A stretch of 64,000 bases of DNA from Zygnema cylindricum (Eukaryota > Streptophyta > Zygnematophyceae > Zygnematales > Zygnemataceae), in assembly GCA_037447655.1 (NCBI GenBank), contig JBBHKE010002111.1:1-64000 (forward strand), read 5' to 3'. Below the pieces are notes generated by a model. The model was given only the letters and a program-made list of their open reading frames with translations, was not told where the DNA came from and did no database searches. The position numbers and the translations under genes were made by a program. This document shows positions 1-10,584 of the stretch, one piece after another; position 1 is the stretch's first letter; each line of letters starts with the position of its first letter.

Positions 1-31
1 ATTATTCTCCTCGTTCCTCGGAATAGGTGAC
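1..31 (-). pseudogene. Scrap of copia gag at window edge
   Basis: These bases closely resemble the minus-strand gag segment near 61295-61325 (the stretch preceding the conserved aligned-asparagine region of Gag). It appears to be the remains of another minus-strand element cut by the LTR that starts at 32. Too short for more. Confidence 0.4.
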
Positions 32-646
32 TGTTAAAAAATGAGTTTAATGTATTTTCTAGGTCAGGATATAAATTAAAAGATGATATATGTAAATGGT
101 TAGGCTCCACTCTCTCTCTCTCCAGTTATCATACTTGTTGTAGTCATTGATGACTGATTAGAGAGAGAGATGGAGCCATGGTTGCCTAAGTAGCCAGAAG
201 AGGAAGATAGAATAGTCGTTAGCAAAAAGCCTGATGGACCAAGGATTTGATCCCAGTCCCTATAGTCAGTAACATGTAGCCGGTAGCGTTGTCGTAAAGT
301 GTAGGACCAGTGCTAGGATATATAGGGCGCGATAATTATTTAAACTTATTTTGGCAGATAAAGCCGATTAACGAATTTACAGGAATGTAAATATACAGAC
401 GGTTATAATATTTTTATATACGGACGGCTATAATATTTTTATATACGGACGGTCAACTAATTTGAACGGCGCATATCAAATGCTGGTTAACATCGGATGG
501 CTCTGATTCAAGCAGACATTTTGGAATAGCCGTTTTAGCTGTTTTGGGACGTTGTGTCACCAAGTGCTAAGTGACGCCTCGTCATTCGAATACATGATTT
601 GTAGGAAACTCGGAGACAAGTTGAAAAGTGACAGGCGTTCCATTCG
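32..646 (+). repeat. Truncated LTR, plus orientation
   Basis: Starts TGTTAAAAAATG and carries the LTR landmarks shared by the families here: TATTTTCTAGGTC near the 5' end, a CT/GA-rich stretch, a GGAGCCATGG box and a following low-G+C segment. It lacks the 3' end of an LTR (no Gag leader, no primer-binding site) and is abutted at about 646 by an LTR fragment in the opposite orientation. A 25-bp imperfect direct repeat lies at 396-420 and 421-445. It does not resemble the R1 3' LTR at its 5' end, so it is probably not the missing R1 5' LTR. Confidence 0.6.
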
Positions 647-1070
647 CAATTCTGTGTCCTCCATAAGACTACAGAATTCAAGAAGCCTCTAGTTAGATTT
701 TAACTAACCCCATTTCAGCCACAGCCATTGCTGCCCAAGCAAACAAATTGACAATCTGACTACATCCATGTGCAGTCTGGACTCCCCTGAGTCAGTAGCA
801 AAAATAATCACTGAAAACGGCCACCAACCGATAAGTTATGAAGTGGCAAAGATGCCAAGTTTATACAAAACTCTCTAAAAGAGAGAGGTGCTTGCCTACC
901 AAATTCCCTAAGTCCTAAACCCCTCTCACAACCCCTATCTACTGACGTACGAACCAATCACAGGACTGTAGTGCACAGAAATGGTACTATGGCCGATGTA
1001 CTTTCTGTACGGCCTGTGTATGGCAAGGCCATTTGATGGATGCGTGTCTTTGTCTCACTCGTCGTTATGC
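647..1070 (-). repeat. Truncated A-type LTR, minus orientation
   Basis: Read on the minus strand this ends with the A-type LTR terminus (ATGGAGGACACAGAATTG), which includes the start codon of the Gag leader. Upstream in the same orientation are the GGGAGTC box, a CACTGA-type block, the AGAGAGAG/CTCTCT pair, the GTAC-rich promoter block (four GTAC at about 953-1013) and a GGCC box. The U3 end is missing; about 1060-1075 it joins gag sequence of R1 on the opposite strand. Exact junctions are uncertain by some bases. Confidence 0.6.
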
Positions 1071-2135
1071 TCTCCGAGATTCTTTGTCCTCGATGCTATC
1101 TCAGCATGTTAGATCTTCCTCTCAGATTTGGGTATCTTTATTAAACAAATATAAGAGTGGGTCATTGCAACAACAACAACTGGCAAAAAATAAGATTTCA
1201 GCTTATAGTTACAAGGGAAGAAGTATGAATGATTATTGCAATGACTTAGGAGCATTATTTGGAGAACTACAGAGCGCAGGTAACTCATAGTCTGAGAGAC
1301 AAAAAGTAAATACATTGATAATGAAACTACCTGAAGAGTATGAGAATATCATTAATCGGTTGCAAGATCTAGGTGATAGCAATTGGCATTGGGATGATAC
1401 AGCGGGGATGATTTTAGTGAAAGAGAGTACCATAGAACTTAGGAGAGGAAGTCCGAGTGTTCAAGCATTGGGTGCAGGATCTGATTGGCAGAAGCGTGAT
1501 GAGGAAAAGGGAAAGGATCCCTATCGAAACTTTGGAGGAAAAGGACAACGAGGTGGCAAATTTGATCGACAGGGGAGAGGAGCTCCACGAGGTGGATTAT
1601 GTCACTTTTACAAGAAACTGGGACATTATATGGCAGATTGTGTCAAGCTTGTAGATCTCCGACTGAAAGATGGACAAGGTTCCTCAAAGGATGGAGGAAA
1701 GAAAAAGGCTTTTTTGACTCAAGTTCATGATGAGGAAGAAGATGACGTAGCAGAACTGGAAGAGGAGCTTGAGGAGCTTCTTCATAAACCAAAAACCATT
1801 GAGAAGCATGCAGACATTCTACGGAGACAAAAGTGTGATTTTGGAAGTAAGAGGGATCCACCTGAGGATGGGTGGATCATAGACTCAGGGGCCTCAATGC
1901 ATATGTGCAAGGATAAGAGATGGTTTACTAAATTAAGAAAAATTCCAACAGTTGAGATAGAGTATGGAGATGGTAGAGTAGAAACCTCTAGTCTTGTTTG
2001 ATCGGTTGATTCAAATGTTCTAGTTGATGGAAAGGCTTCAATTCTAACACTCTCAGATGTTCTTTATATTCCAGAGCTTAGCAAGAATCTAGTCTCTATA
2101 ACTGTTCTAGATGAAAAAGAGTTCGAAACCGTCAC
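1071..2135 (+). pseudogene. R1 gag C-terminal part and protease, broken
   Basis: Copia Gag followed by the aspartic protease. The helical Gag region is recognisable (SYKGRSMNDYCNDLG near 1204-1248), is stopped by TAG at 1288-1290, and continues open from 1315 to 2001. The knuckle at 1600-1641 reads C-H-F-Y-K-K-L-G-H-Y-M-A-D-C, so the second zinc-binding Cys is Tyr. A Glu/Asp/Lys-rich spacer follows, then the protease motif W-I-I-D-S-G-A-S (catalytic DSGA at 1882-1893). A TGA at 1999-2001 ends the open part, and protease-like sequence goes on to about 2135. Not functional as it stands. Confidence 0.85.
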
Positions 2136-4162
2136 AAAAGGATATCGAGTGTATGACTTGAAAAAGAGAGATATCATTTTGGTAAAACACATAGTGATGA
2201 TGAATGAAGTAAAGTCTATTGATCTATTCAAATATAACAAAGAAGTCAAAATCAGATTTGAATCGGGTCAGTATTCTGACTTTGACTTGGGAAATGAAGA
2301 GAAGGAAGACAGTTAGAAGGAAAAATCTGAAGATGTGCCAAAGGAGAAGGACGAAAAGACAACATCCGAGGTAACACCTCAATAGGAAGTGGAAAACGAC
2401 GAGGAACTTGATCAAACACCGGAATTAGAAGATAGGGGAGATGAAAATCTTCCTAAATGAAACCCGAGGATGCCTTCCATACCGGCGTCAGATTTTGAAG
2501 GAGGAAAAAAAGTAGTAAACGGCTTGAAGAAAGACATGTAAACAACAAACTCACAAAGATGTCTCACCCAGAAGAACCTGAGACATACTTAGAGGCCATA
2601 AATACCCAGAAAGCAGCTGGTGGATCACTGCCATCAATGAAAAAATGGCCTTTATCATGGAATCCAATACATGGGAGTTGGTAGATTGTCCACCGGACAG
2701 AAAACCGATTGGATGTAAGTGGGCTTTTAAACTTAAATTAAACCCATATAATACCATTGAAAGATATAAGGCTAGGTTGGTTGCTAAAGGTTATACTCAA
2801 AAAGAAAGAATAGATTATGAAAAAACCTTTGCACCCGTAGTCAGATTCCCTTCTGTCAGAATCCTCTTAAGTTTAGCCGCAGCAGAGGATATACAAATAC
2901 ACCAGATGGATATTAAGACCGCCTTCTTACACGGAGAGTTGGATGAAGAAATCTACATGAGGCAACTGGAAGGATTCGTGGAAAGTGGAGAAGAAAGCAA
3001 GGTGTGCAAACTCATAAAATCACTTTATGGCCTTAAGCAAGCCCCGCGGCAATGAAACATAAAATTTGACGAATTTCTGACAGGTTTGGGATACATTAGA
3101 ATAAGTTCAGATCACTCCATATATATATATTTGAGGATGAAAATGGAGTGATATTTATTGCTATTTATGTTGATGATTTGTTAGTGTTAAGCAAGTCCTT
3201 AGATAAAATTAACAAACTCAAAAGGATTTGAGAAGTCGGTTTGACATGAAAGATCTCGGCGAAGCAAAAATATATTTTGGGGATTAAAATGGAGAGGGAT
3301 AGAGGGAATAGAATTATAAGACTCAGTCAGAAAGAAGCAATCGGTAATATGCTAGAAAAGTTTTCAGATGGAGAAAGCAAATGGGTGTACCACTCCCATG
3401 GATCTAAAGAAAGTATTGGAGGGGAGTGAAGAGGGAGGGATATTGATTTTGAATGATAAGATGGATGAGGAAGAAAAGAGGTTTATGGAAGGAATTCCTT
3501 ATAGGAAAATTGTAGGCAATTTAATTTACTTTATGAATTGTACACGTCCGGACATAGCTGCGGCTCTAGGCGTTCTCAATAGAAGTCTAAATGAACCTAG
3601 GAAAAGAGACTGGGAAGATGCCAAAAGAGTGATGAGATATTTGGTGGGGACAAGGGAATTATGGTTGCATTTAGGAGGGGAGCACACTGACATCACCACT
3701 AGGAGTGATGCCAGTTATCGGGATGTGCCTTTGAGACGATGTACAACTGGATATGTGTTGCAAATTGGATCTGGTGCATGCTGTTGGAGTAGCAAACAAC
3801 AGAAAGTAGTTGATCAGTCCATTATGGAGGCAGAATACATGGCTTCATGTGCTGCCACTAAAGAATTAATGTGGGTAAAATCTCTACTCGAAGAACTTGG
3901 GTTCATGAAATCTGGGACTCATAATGTCTTTTGTGATAATCAAGTTGCTATCTCTATCGCAGCTAATCCAAAACACCATTTCAAAGCTAAACATATGGAT
4001 GTAAGACTAAGCTTTGTCAGAGAGAAGGTTAAGAATAAAATAATTCAACTGGTACATAAAAGGGATAAAGAGATGATTGGAGACATGATTACAAAACCGG
4101 TACCTTCTCCTAAGTTAAAATTTTGCAGAGAAAATTGTGGACCTAAATTAAAAGTTGACTAA
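2136..4162 (+). pseudogene. R1 linker, reverse transcriptase and RNase H, broken
   Basis: Downstream pol half of R1. About 2136 the sequence jumps from protease to the G-Y-x-V-Y-D-L segment that normally follows integrase, so GAG-pre-integrase and integrase core are deleted. RT begins near 2645 ([18 protein letters not shown]). In the block ending [10 protein letters not shown] the following Trp codon is TGA (3053-3055). Frameshifts follow; the catalytic Y-V-D-D is at 3166-3177. RNase H is open from 3368 to 4162 with the usual Asp (SDASY), Glu (MEAEY) and Asp (CDNQ) residues; the fourth motif reads GDM instead of ADM. Confidence 0.85.
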
Positions 4163-4175
4163 AAATTAAGGGGAG
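4163..4175 (+). other. R1 polypurine tract
   Basis: A-rich then AAGGGGAG immediately before the 3' LTR. The same GGGGAG tract precedes the 3' LTR in R3, R7, R8, R9 and R10, as expected for plus-strand DNA priming. Confidence 0.8.
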
Positions 4176-5213
4176 TGTTGAAAAGAAGTTATTATTATTC
4201 ACTTCTTAATTTAGACTCTAGAGTGAAGAGAGAGAGAGAGAGTCACCATGGTTGCCGCCATAGTCAGAAAAAAACAGGCAGACAGGCAGACAGATTGATA
4301 GATTACCAAAATGTTGCCCTACACGTATTTGGTCTGCAAAGTGCTATGTAGACATACGCCTTAAGCATTTAGGCGTTAACGAAACTATACACGTATGTGG
4401 TTCGGTAATTTATTAAAGTGTCACGCAAAACGTCACTTTTATTAAAACCTACCAAAATTGACAAAACGACATCTATAGTCAAACGCAATGTAGACATACG
4501 CCTTAAGCATTTAGGCGTTAACGAAACGATAGACGTATGTGGTTCGGTAATTTATTAAAGTGTCACGCAAAACGTCACTTTCATTAAAACCTACCAAAAT
4601 TGACAAAACGGCATCTATAGTCAAACGGCGCTCGCGGACGCGAATCTAGCCGTGTAAAATACATGATCGGACGCACGTCCTCGCCCCCGCCAAACCCGAA
4701 TGAATATTTGGCGGCTTTCAAACATAGCGGCGCCCTGTTCCACGTGGCGCCACATCATTGGGCACCGTAAAGGATGGGAGGAGGAACGATGACTCCCATG
4801 TTGACAAGTGTCAACCAGAAGGCCATGTTGTACTATGGCTGTACAAGAAGTACAATCGGCCACTGTACCTTCTTGTACTATACAATCTTTTGATTTGCCG
4901 AAAGTAGAGTTGTAAGTAGTTGTGAGTAGGAGTTAAGGGACTTAGCGTGTTTGAGGCGCCTCTCTCCAGGTGACCTTTTATATTTATAGGCCATCTTTGG
5001 CCAGCCATAACTTACTTCTCACGGGAGCAAATTCAGTGATTTTTTTTTGCGTTTGACTCAAGGGATTCTTGTCCTCACAGGGGTGAGGGTGGTCAGAATA
5101 TTTGTGTGCCTGGGCGGCACTTATTCAGTGGGAAATTGAAAGGGTCAGATATCATCCTAGAAGCTTTACATAGGCTGCTCATTCTGTGGGTTAATGGAGA
5201 CCACAGAAACTCA
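4176..5213 (+). repeat. R1 3' LTR
   Basis: 1038 bp from TGTTGAAAAG to ACTCA. The terminal part (GTTAATGGAGACCACAGAAACTCA region) corresponds to the Gag-leader end of E-type LTRs such as R8. It holds a G-box (CACGTG at 4741-4746), GTAC motifs near 4830-4875 and a two-copy 142-bp tandem duplication. Confidence 0.85.
4346..4629 (+). repeat. 142-bp tandem duplication inside R1 LTR
   Basis: Copy one 4346-4487 and copy two 4488-4629, both starting ATGTAGACATACGCC and ending at TAGTCAAACG. Only a handful of differences are visible, so the duplication is younger than most decay around it. Confidence 0.9.
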
Positions 5214-5341
5214 ACTTTTAATTTAACTCACACTAAATAGCAAAAATAACAAAACAAAACAAATTTATATATTTTATTATTATTTTTTTTCTTTTTTTTT
5301 TCCCCTCATAAAACTTTGAGTGACTACCTTCGTGTTACAAG
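5214..5341 (-). pseudogene. R2 3' internal end (RNase H tail remnant)
   Basis: T-rich stretch in plus orientation; on the minus strand it resembles the tail of the R6 RNase H remnant at about 14560-14680. The last five bases, ACAAG (5337-5341), pair with TAAAG after R3 at 37755-37759 as a diverged target duplication. Confidence 0.55.
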
Positions 5342-6079
5342 TGTTGAAATAACTAGTTTTTGGGTATTTTCTAGGTCTTAATAGATTAGCGGAAAAAGAT
5401 AAAAAAAGTGCAGGCAACTTGCCTCCATCTCTTCTCTCTTGCCCCCATACTTGTTGTAGTCACTGAAGGAGTGAGAGAGTGATGGAGCCATGGCTGCCTC
5501 AGCTCCATAGGCAGGACTAAAGAGTGACTTAATTCACTCTCAACAAAAGGTTGGGTCCAACAGAACTCGAACCTCCGACCAGCAGAGCGCGGCGCAGCCG
5601 TTAACTCTAACCAATCTGTCGTAGAAAGTCCGTTAGGATACATAGGATTTGATATTTATTTAAACTTGTGGACGGTCCTAAAACTGATTAACTAAAATAT
5701 AAACGAAGAAACATAGATCTAGTCAAAGTTTAGTGCGGACGTCATTTTGCACAAAACAAATAAATCAGACATTTGTTTCGACGTCTAAAATTCAATGTCA
5801 GATTTAATCCTACGGCATACATCGCTGCCAGGATCCCGGAATGGTCACTTTGGCGTTTATGGACGTGGTATGACCTGGCGCCACGTGGAGGGATAATATT
5901 TGGTCGTGGGAATTCCGGGGAGCGTACGGACGAGTGAAAGGTTGACACGCGTCCACTCAGCGTCCTTGTTGTACACAGACCGTACAAAAAGAACATCACC
6001 GGTAGTACTTTGTGTACTTTAAAGTTATGTGATTGGGTTGTACATTAGTAGATAGGGGTTGTGATAGGGAAGTATGACT
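5342..6079 (+). repeat. R3 5' LTR, part 1
   Basis: Begins TGTTGAAATAACTAG, matching the R3 3' LTR start at 36757. Contains the G-box CCACGTGG (5881-5888) and GTAC motifs. R4 interrupts it at 6080; the local 5-mer TGACT (6075-6079) is one half of the R4 target duplication. Confidence 0.9.
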
Positions 6080-7092
6080 TGTTGATTTGAGGCAGCTGGT
6101 GCCACTAAAGAAGATGAAGAAGCACCGGCAGTTGCCATGATAATCAATTTTGCAAAGAGGAAACTCTCACGAAATCCCACAAACAACCAAATTCACAATG
6201 AAGCCCCAAGCAAACCAAACACACCCTAGGTCTGCAAATTTTCCACAATATAAAATATACACCAGAAAAACAACATGCAGAATCTCACAAAGTTCTGCCA
6301 AAAGATCACAATGATCTTATAATTCAAACACACCCAAAAACTGCTTCGCAGTTTTTCCTACACAACAATCCTACTTTTCCTAAAGTAATCCTAAGTCCTA
6401 TATATACAAGTGAGCCTACGGTTGATCACACCGTACTACAACTAGCGTGGTCAATTGGTACACTACTCTTCATTAACAAAATCCCACCGTCGAATGCACA
6501 TAATTATTTCCACCAATTAGACAGCAGCTAGAAATGAAATAGTACGCGGTTAAAGTTCGTCCGCTGAAATGACGGTACAGTCAATACTTCTCTTCGAAAA
6601 ATGACGGCGGACTTCGTCCGCTTTCCACGTATTCTTTGATCACCGAAGATGAACCTCCACGTGTAACTTTGGTCCTCAAATGTAACTGTACCTTTTCTTC
6701 TAGAACAACCAAACTTGACTTTCTCACGGACCGACACGTGTGCCTAGAGTGCACCAAATCTGTGTACTCCCTTTCGAGTTTACATACTCACTAAATCATG
6801 TCCTCATCAATTTATCTTCACACAAATTGACTCATATTCAGAACACCTTTCTTGCGCAGATGCTATAGCTGCTATGACTATGCTACGACTGCTCCGACTG
6901 CTATGACTGCTATGACTGCTATGATCTGTCAGCGCAGCTGTGATATTAGAGCAGCGCAGCTGCAATGTCAGATTAGAGCAGCATAGTAGCACAACAAGAA
7001 GTGTAGAGTGCTCAAGGTTTCTAGCTGCGATGTCAGACTTAGCGCTGCATGGCAGCAAGATATAGAGAGAACTCAAGGTTTGCAAAACAACA
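6080..7092 (-). repeat. R4 3' LTR
   Basis: 1013 bp, preceded on the minus strand by the polypurine tract AGGGGAG (7093-7099). Contains a CACGTG (6658-6663) and a 9-bp-period repeat (6861-6927). The 3' end encodes the Ser/Ala-rich Gag leader. Confidence 0.92.
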
Positions 7093-7397
7093 CTCCCCTG
7101 AACCTCTAGACTCTCTGAGCCACTGAGTCCACATTCCTCTCTGCAGAACTTCAACTTAGGTGCAGGTAAAGACTTAGTCATCATATCTGCTACCATCTTC
7201 TCATCCGGAAGATAACTTAGCTTTAAAATTTTGTTCATCACCTTCTCTCTTACAAAATGCAGCTTGATATCAATGTGCTTGCTTTTGAAGTGATGACTCG
7301 GGTTGGATGGAATCGCAATAGCTGTTTGGTTGTCACACCACACTATTTGAGGTCCGGATTGCATAAAATGAAGTTTTGGAGGAGCGACTTCACCCAT
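6807..7397 (-). pseudogene. R4 RNase H C-terminal part, reads into LTR
   Basis: Continuation of RNase H after a one-base frameshift near 7343-7397. It shows W-C-D-N-Q, the H-H-F-K-S-K-H block, V-A-D-M-M-T-K and P-A-P-K-L-K-F-C-R. Unlike the other copies there is no stop before the polypurine tract: the frame crosses the tract at 7093-7099 and runs about 95 codons into the 3' LTR, translating the 9-bp repeat as a Ser/His/Arg-rich tail. Confidence 0.85.
6861..6927 (-). repeat. 9-bp tandem repeat in R4 LTR
   Basis: About seven units of TGCTATGAC with variants TGCTACGAC and TGCTCCGAC. The 5' LTR has the same array with fewer or altered units (about 12087-12150), so the array has drifted in copy number or sequence between the two LTRs. 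Confidence 0.85.
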
Positions 7398-8137
7398 AGT
7401 AACTCCTTGACTGCTGAGCTTGCTGTCATATATTCAGCCTCGATTGTAGAGTGAGCTGTTACCTTTTGAAGCTTGCTGCTCCAACAACATGTTCCGGTTC
7501 CAATCTTGAAAATGAACCTAGTGGTGGAACGGTGGCTTGGCATGTCTCCATAGCTAGCATCGCTCCATGTCTGAATTTTGACTTCATCTCCACCGAGAGC
7601 AAGTCTAAGATTCTGTGTTCCTAGAAGGTACCGAAGAACCCTCTTTGCGGCCTCCCAATCTGTTTTTCGTGGATTGTGCAAACTTTGTCTCAAAGCGCCA
7701 ACTGTTGCCGCAATATCCGGCCTTGTGCAGTTCATGAAGTAAATTAGGCTACCAACAATATGTTGGTATGGAATGGTGGCCATAAAATCTGCCTCCCTTG
7801 ACTCCAAGGTAACGTCAAAAATGATTCCTCCATCGGTCTCCCTGCCTTCCACTTTCTGCTTAAATTCTATGGGAGTGGCACTTCCGTTTGCCTTAGCCAT
7901 GCCAAACTTTTCAAGCACATTTCCTATCGCTTCACGCTGCGTTAGATGGATTGTTCTCCTATCCTTATCCCTTTCTACTTGAATTCCAAGAATATACTTT
8001 GCCTCACCTAAGTCCTTCATCTCAAATCTTGAATTGAAGGCTGCCTTTATTTTGTTAATTTCATTTGATGACTTGCTTAACAACAGCAAATCATCTACAT
8101 ATAGCGAAATGTACATAATCCCATATTTTCCTTCCAT
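7343..8137 (-). CDS. R4 reverse transcriptase end and RNase H
   Basis: Open segment continuing the RT frame after a single TGA at 8174-8176 (same frame, so one nonsense change). It contains the catalytic Y-V-D-D-L-L-L-L-S (YVDD at 8090-8101), the Q-K/R-E-A-I-G-N-V-L block, the Y-F-M-N-C-T-R-P-D-I-A motif and RNase H with S-D-A-S-Y and E-A-E-Y. It ends in a frameshift before the C-D-N-Q motif, which is in the next segment. Confidence 0.9.
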   Translation of the reverse strand: MEGKYGIMYISLYVDDLLLLSKSSNEINKIKAAFNSRFEMKDLGEAKYILGIQVERDKDRRTIHLTQREAIGNVLEKFGMAKANGSATPIEFKQKVEGRETDGGIIFDVTLESREADFMATIPYQHIVGSLIYFMNCTRPDIAATVGALRQSLHNPRKTDWEAAKRVLRYLLGTQNLRLALGGDEVKIQTWSDASYGDMPSHRSTTRFIFKIGTGTCCWSSKLQKVTAHSTIEAEYMTASSAVKELLWVKSLLQNFILCNPDLK

Positions 8138-8173
8138 AACATAGACTGAGTGATCAGAGCTAATCTTAAGGAA

Positions 8174-9871
8174 TCATAGACTGGTAAGAAACTCATCTAG
8201 TTTTAGGTTCCACTGACGTGGAGCCTGCTTCAAACCATACAGGGATTTCAACAGTTTACAGACCAGATTTTCTTTTCCAGTCTCTTCATACCTTTCAGGC
8301 TGCTTCATATAAATTACTTCCTCTAAATCTCCATGCAAGAAAGCTGTCTTAACATCCATTTGATGTAGTTCCATATTCTCAATGGCCGCTAAGGATAACA
8401 AAATTCTAACAGTTGGAAATCGGACAACCGGAGAGAAAGTCTCTTCATAGTCAATTCCCTCCTTCTGACTATAGCCTTTAGCAACAAGCCTAGCCTTATA
8501 TCTTTCAATAGAGTTATCTGGATTCAACTTTACTTTAAAGACCCACTTACAGCCGATGGCTTTTCGGTCTGGTGGAAGCTCCACAAGCTCCCAAGTTTGA
8601 GCCTCCATTATCGATCGCATTTCATTATTAGCCGCAGCGATCCATTGATCTTTTTCCGGAGCTGAAAAGGCTTCCTGTATTGTGACCGGTTCCATCATGC
8701 TGGCAGATAATAGAGCAGTTTTGCAGCTTCGCAATTTGGCAGCGTCGCAGCTTTGCAACTTCGCAGCATCGCAGCTTTGCAGCTTCGCAGCATCGCAGCT
8801 TCGTAGTTTCGCAGCGTCGCAGTTTTCAGTCAGATCCACTGATCCGACAGAAAATAGCGCAGCTTCGCAGTGTCGCAGCCTGCTGCTTTGCCTTTTTCCC
8901 CCCGGAAAATCTGAGGCTGGAATTGTTGGATCCGTAGGTTGCCGCCGAGGAGGAGGTGGTGGAGGAGGAGGAGGATTTTCCACAAGGGGACCAGCCGGAG
9001 GGTCCAAAGTGGGACTAGAAGAAGCGAGAGGAACACTTTCAAAAATAACATATTCTTTGATTTTGGAATCTTTTTCAAAATCTGTCATACCAAAAACATC
9101 TACGGATCTGCTCTCTTCTTTAACCTGAATATTTCTAGCAGTCTGAAGAGTATTCCTAACCCTATTAAATACTCTATAGCCCACGGATTCATCATCATAA
9201 CCCATAAAAATTCCTTGAATCGATTTCGGACTAAACTTAGAAATAGGGAGATTATCCAAAATAAAACATTTACTCTCAAAAACTCGGAAGTGACTAACAT
9301 TCGGTTTTCTTCCGGTCCACACTTCATATGGTGTTTTCCCTTTTACTGCTCTAGTCTCTATTCTATTTCTAATATACGACGCACACGAGAAAGCTTCACC
9401 CCAAAATTTGAAATCTATTCCCTTATCTAGTAACATAGATTTTGCACTTTCTGTTAGAGTTCGGTTGAGTCTTTCGGATTCTCCATTATGTTTCGGAGTA
9501 TAAAGAACTGTAAATTGCCAAGAAATGCCATTGACTTTTAAATATTCAGAGAATGTATGAGAAATATATTCCCCTCCGTTGTCGGACCGAAGGGAAAGGA
9601 TCGGTTTCCCATTAAGTTTTTTGGCCCATACCCGAAAATGCTTGAAGTGAGTGAGCAATTCACTCTTTTCTTTCATAAAGTAAACCTTGCTATATCTTGA
9701 GAAGTCATCCGTAAAAGTGACCAAAAACCGGTTGCCACTGAGTGAAGGAACTTTTGATGGCCCCCACACATCCGAATGAATAATTTGCAGCAAAATCCGT
9801 TGCCCGGTTATCCGCTGTCTGATGTAGTGGCAGCTTATGAAGTTTTCCCAAAGCACATCCATCACATACAT
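8174..9871 (-). CDS. R4 integrase core and reverse transcriptase N-terminal part
   Basis: 565 codons open. The integrase core has all three catalytic residues in context: [16 protein letters not shown] and [10 protein letters not shown]. It is followed by the K-T-P-Y-E-V-W-T-G and G-Y-D-D/R-V-F-N region. The integrase-RT linker has nine Pro in a row and then an eight-residue repeat of the type [11 protein letters not shown] starts at W-E-L-V-E-L-P-P and runs through [11 protein letters not shown]. Stop is TGA replacing a sense codon in D-E-F-L-T-S-L-x-F. Confidence 0.92.
   Translation of the reverse strand: MYVMDVLWENFISCHYIRQRITGQRILLQIIHSDVWGPSKVPSLSGNRFLVTFTDDFSRYSKVYFMKEKSELLTHFKHFRVWAKKLNGKPILSLRSDNGGEYISHTFSEYLKVNGISWQFTVLYTPKHNGESERLNRTLTESAKSMLLDKGIDFKFWGEAFSCASYIRNRIETRAVKGKTPYEVWTGRKPNVSHFRVFESKCFILDNLPISKFSPKSIQGIFMGYDDESVGYRVFNRVRNTLQTARNIQVKEESRSVDVFGMTDFEKDSKIKEYVIFESVPLASSSPTLDPPAGPLVENPPPPPPPPPRRQPTDPTIPASDFPGGKRQSSRLRHCEAALFSVGSVDLTENCDAAKLRSCDAAKLQSCDAAKLQSCDAAKLRSCKTALLSASMMEPVTIQEAFSAPEKDQWIAAANNEMRSIMEAQTWELVELPPDRKAIGCKWVFKVKLNPDNSIERYKARLVAKGYSQKEGIDYEETFSPVVRFPTVRILLSLAAIENMELHQMDVKTAFLHGDLEEVIYMKQPERYEETGKENLVCKLLKSLYGLKQAPRQWNLKLDEFLTSL
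8700..8890 (-). repeat. In-frame 21-24 bp tandem repeat in R4 pol linker
   Basis: Units of GCAGCTTCGCAGCATC type repeat about five to six times with small changes. On the coding strand they keep frame and give S-C-D-A-A-K-L-Q/R. Part of the array is interrupted by a unique stretch (about 8826-8860) and then one more related unit. Confidence 0.85.
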
Positions 9872-10584
9872 GGGAATCTGTTTGTCCTAATTTAACCCCA
9901 TCTATCATATTTTGCTTTACCATTTTATCAAGCCTTTCATGATGAACATGACCGAGCCTCTTATGCCACAAAACATTTTTCCGGAAGGACACTAGAGTAT
10001 GCAAAGTCAATTTCATTAGCCAAGTCCATCCGGTAGAACAAGTTTGGGCCTCTAGTTCCTACCAAAGCTACCTTCCCATCTTTGCTTACTACCTTTTTCC
10101 CATTCTTTTGTAAAATTTCAAAACCTTTCATTTCTGCTACCGAAGTGGAAAACAATTTTTTTGTAAACTTTGGGATATAAAGAACATCATGCAAGGTTCT
10201 CTTTACAATCTGACCATTGATGTCACATGCTAACTCCACGCTTCCCTTTGCCGTAGCCTCCACACCGCTGTCATCCACGTAATAAATCCGACGAGTGGGA
10301 ATTGGAGTAAGCGTTTTGAAGTAAGCCCGGTTGCCGCACATGTGGGAGGAGCATCCGGAGTCCATAATCCATCCGTTCTCTCGAGGTCCCTCCATGAGAT
10401 CTTTTGCAAGAGCAAAGAACTCGTCATCATCCGATTGCGGAAATCTGACCACATATTCCTTTCCTTCCGGTCGTTCATCTTGTGTCGTCTCATCAAATGC
10501 AAGGAACGCCGCATTTTTAATTGGCAGTTTTTGGTGAATCCTCTGATTGTACCCTCCATCCCGCACGATAAATTCCTGTTTCAC
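9705..10584 (-). pseudogene. R4 protease and GAG-pre-integrase, frameshifted
   Basis: Protease motif reads N-G-W-I-M-D-S-G-C-S-S-H-M-C: catalytic Asp is kept, but the usual DSGA Ala is Cys. The zinc-binding GAG-pre-integrase follows with W-H-K-R-L-G-H-V-H and C-D-G-C-A-L-G-K. One frameshift near 9961-10016 and another near 9705-9871 separate it from Gag-protease and integrase core. Confidence 0.88.

Larger units (their letters stand above)
1071..5213 (+). mobile_element. R1: 5'-truncated Ty1/copia retrotransposon
   Basis: Plus-strand copia element lacking its 5' LTR and the Gag N-terminus. The remaining order is Gag C-terminal half, CCHC knuckle, protease, (deleted integrase), integrase-RT linker, RT, RNase H, polypurine tract and a complete 3' LTR. 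It lies next to the 3' end of the old minus-strand element R2. The 5 bases after the LTR are ACTTT, but no partner duplication can be found because the left end is lost. Confidence 0.85.

Noticed and set aside
32-646. R1 5' LTR
   Set aside because: Its start and U3 do not resemble the R1 3' LTR at 4176, and an inverted LTR fragment lies between it and R1.
8682-9430. Plus-strand open frames of 148 and 163 codons opposite R4 pol
   Set aside because: They are antisense shadows of the repetitive linker and integrase end; the Ala/Ser/Cys composition comes from the tandem repeat.
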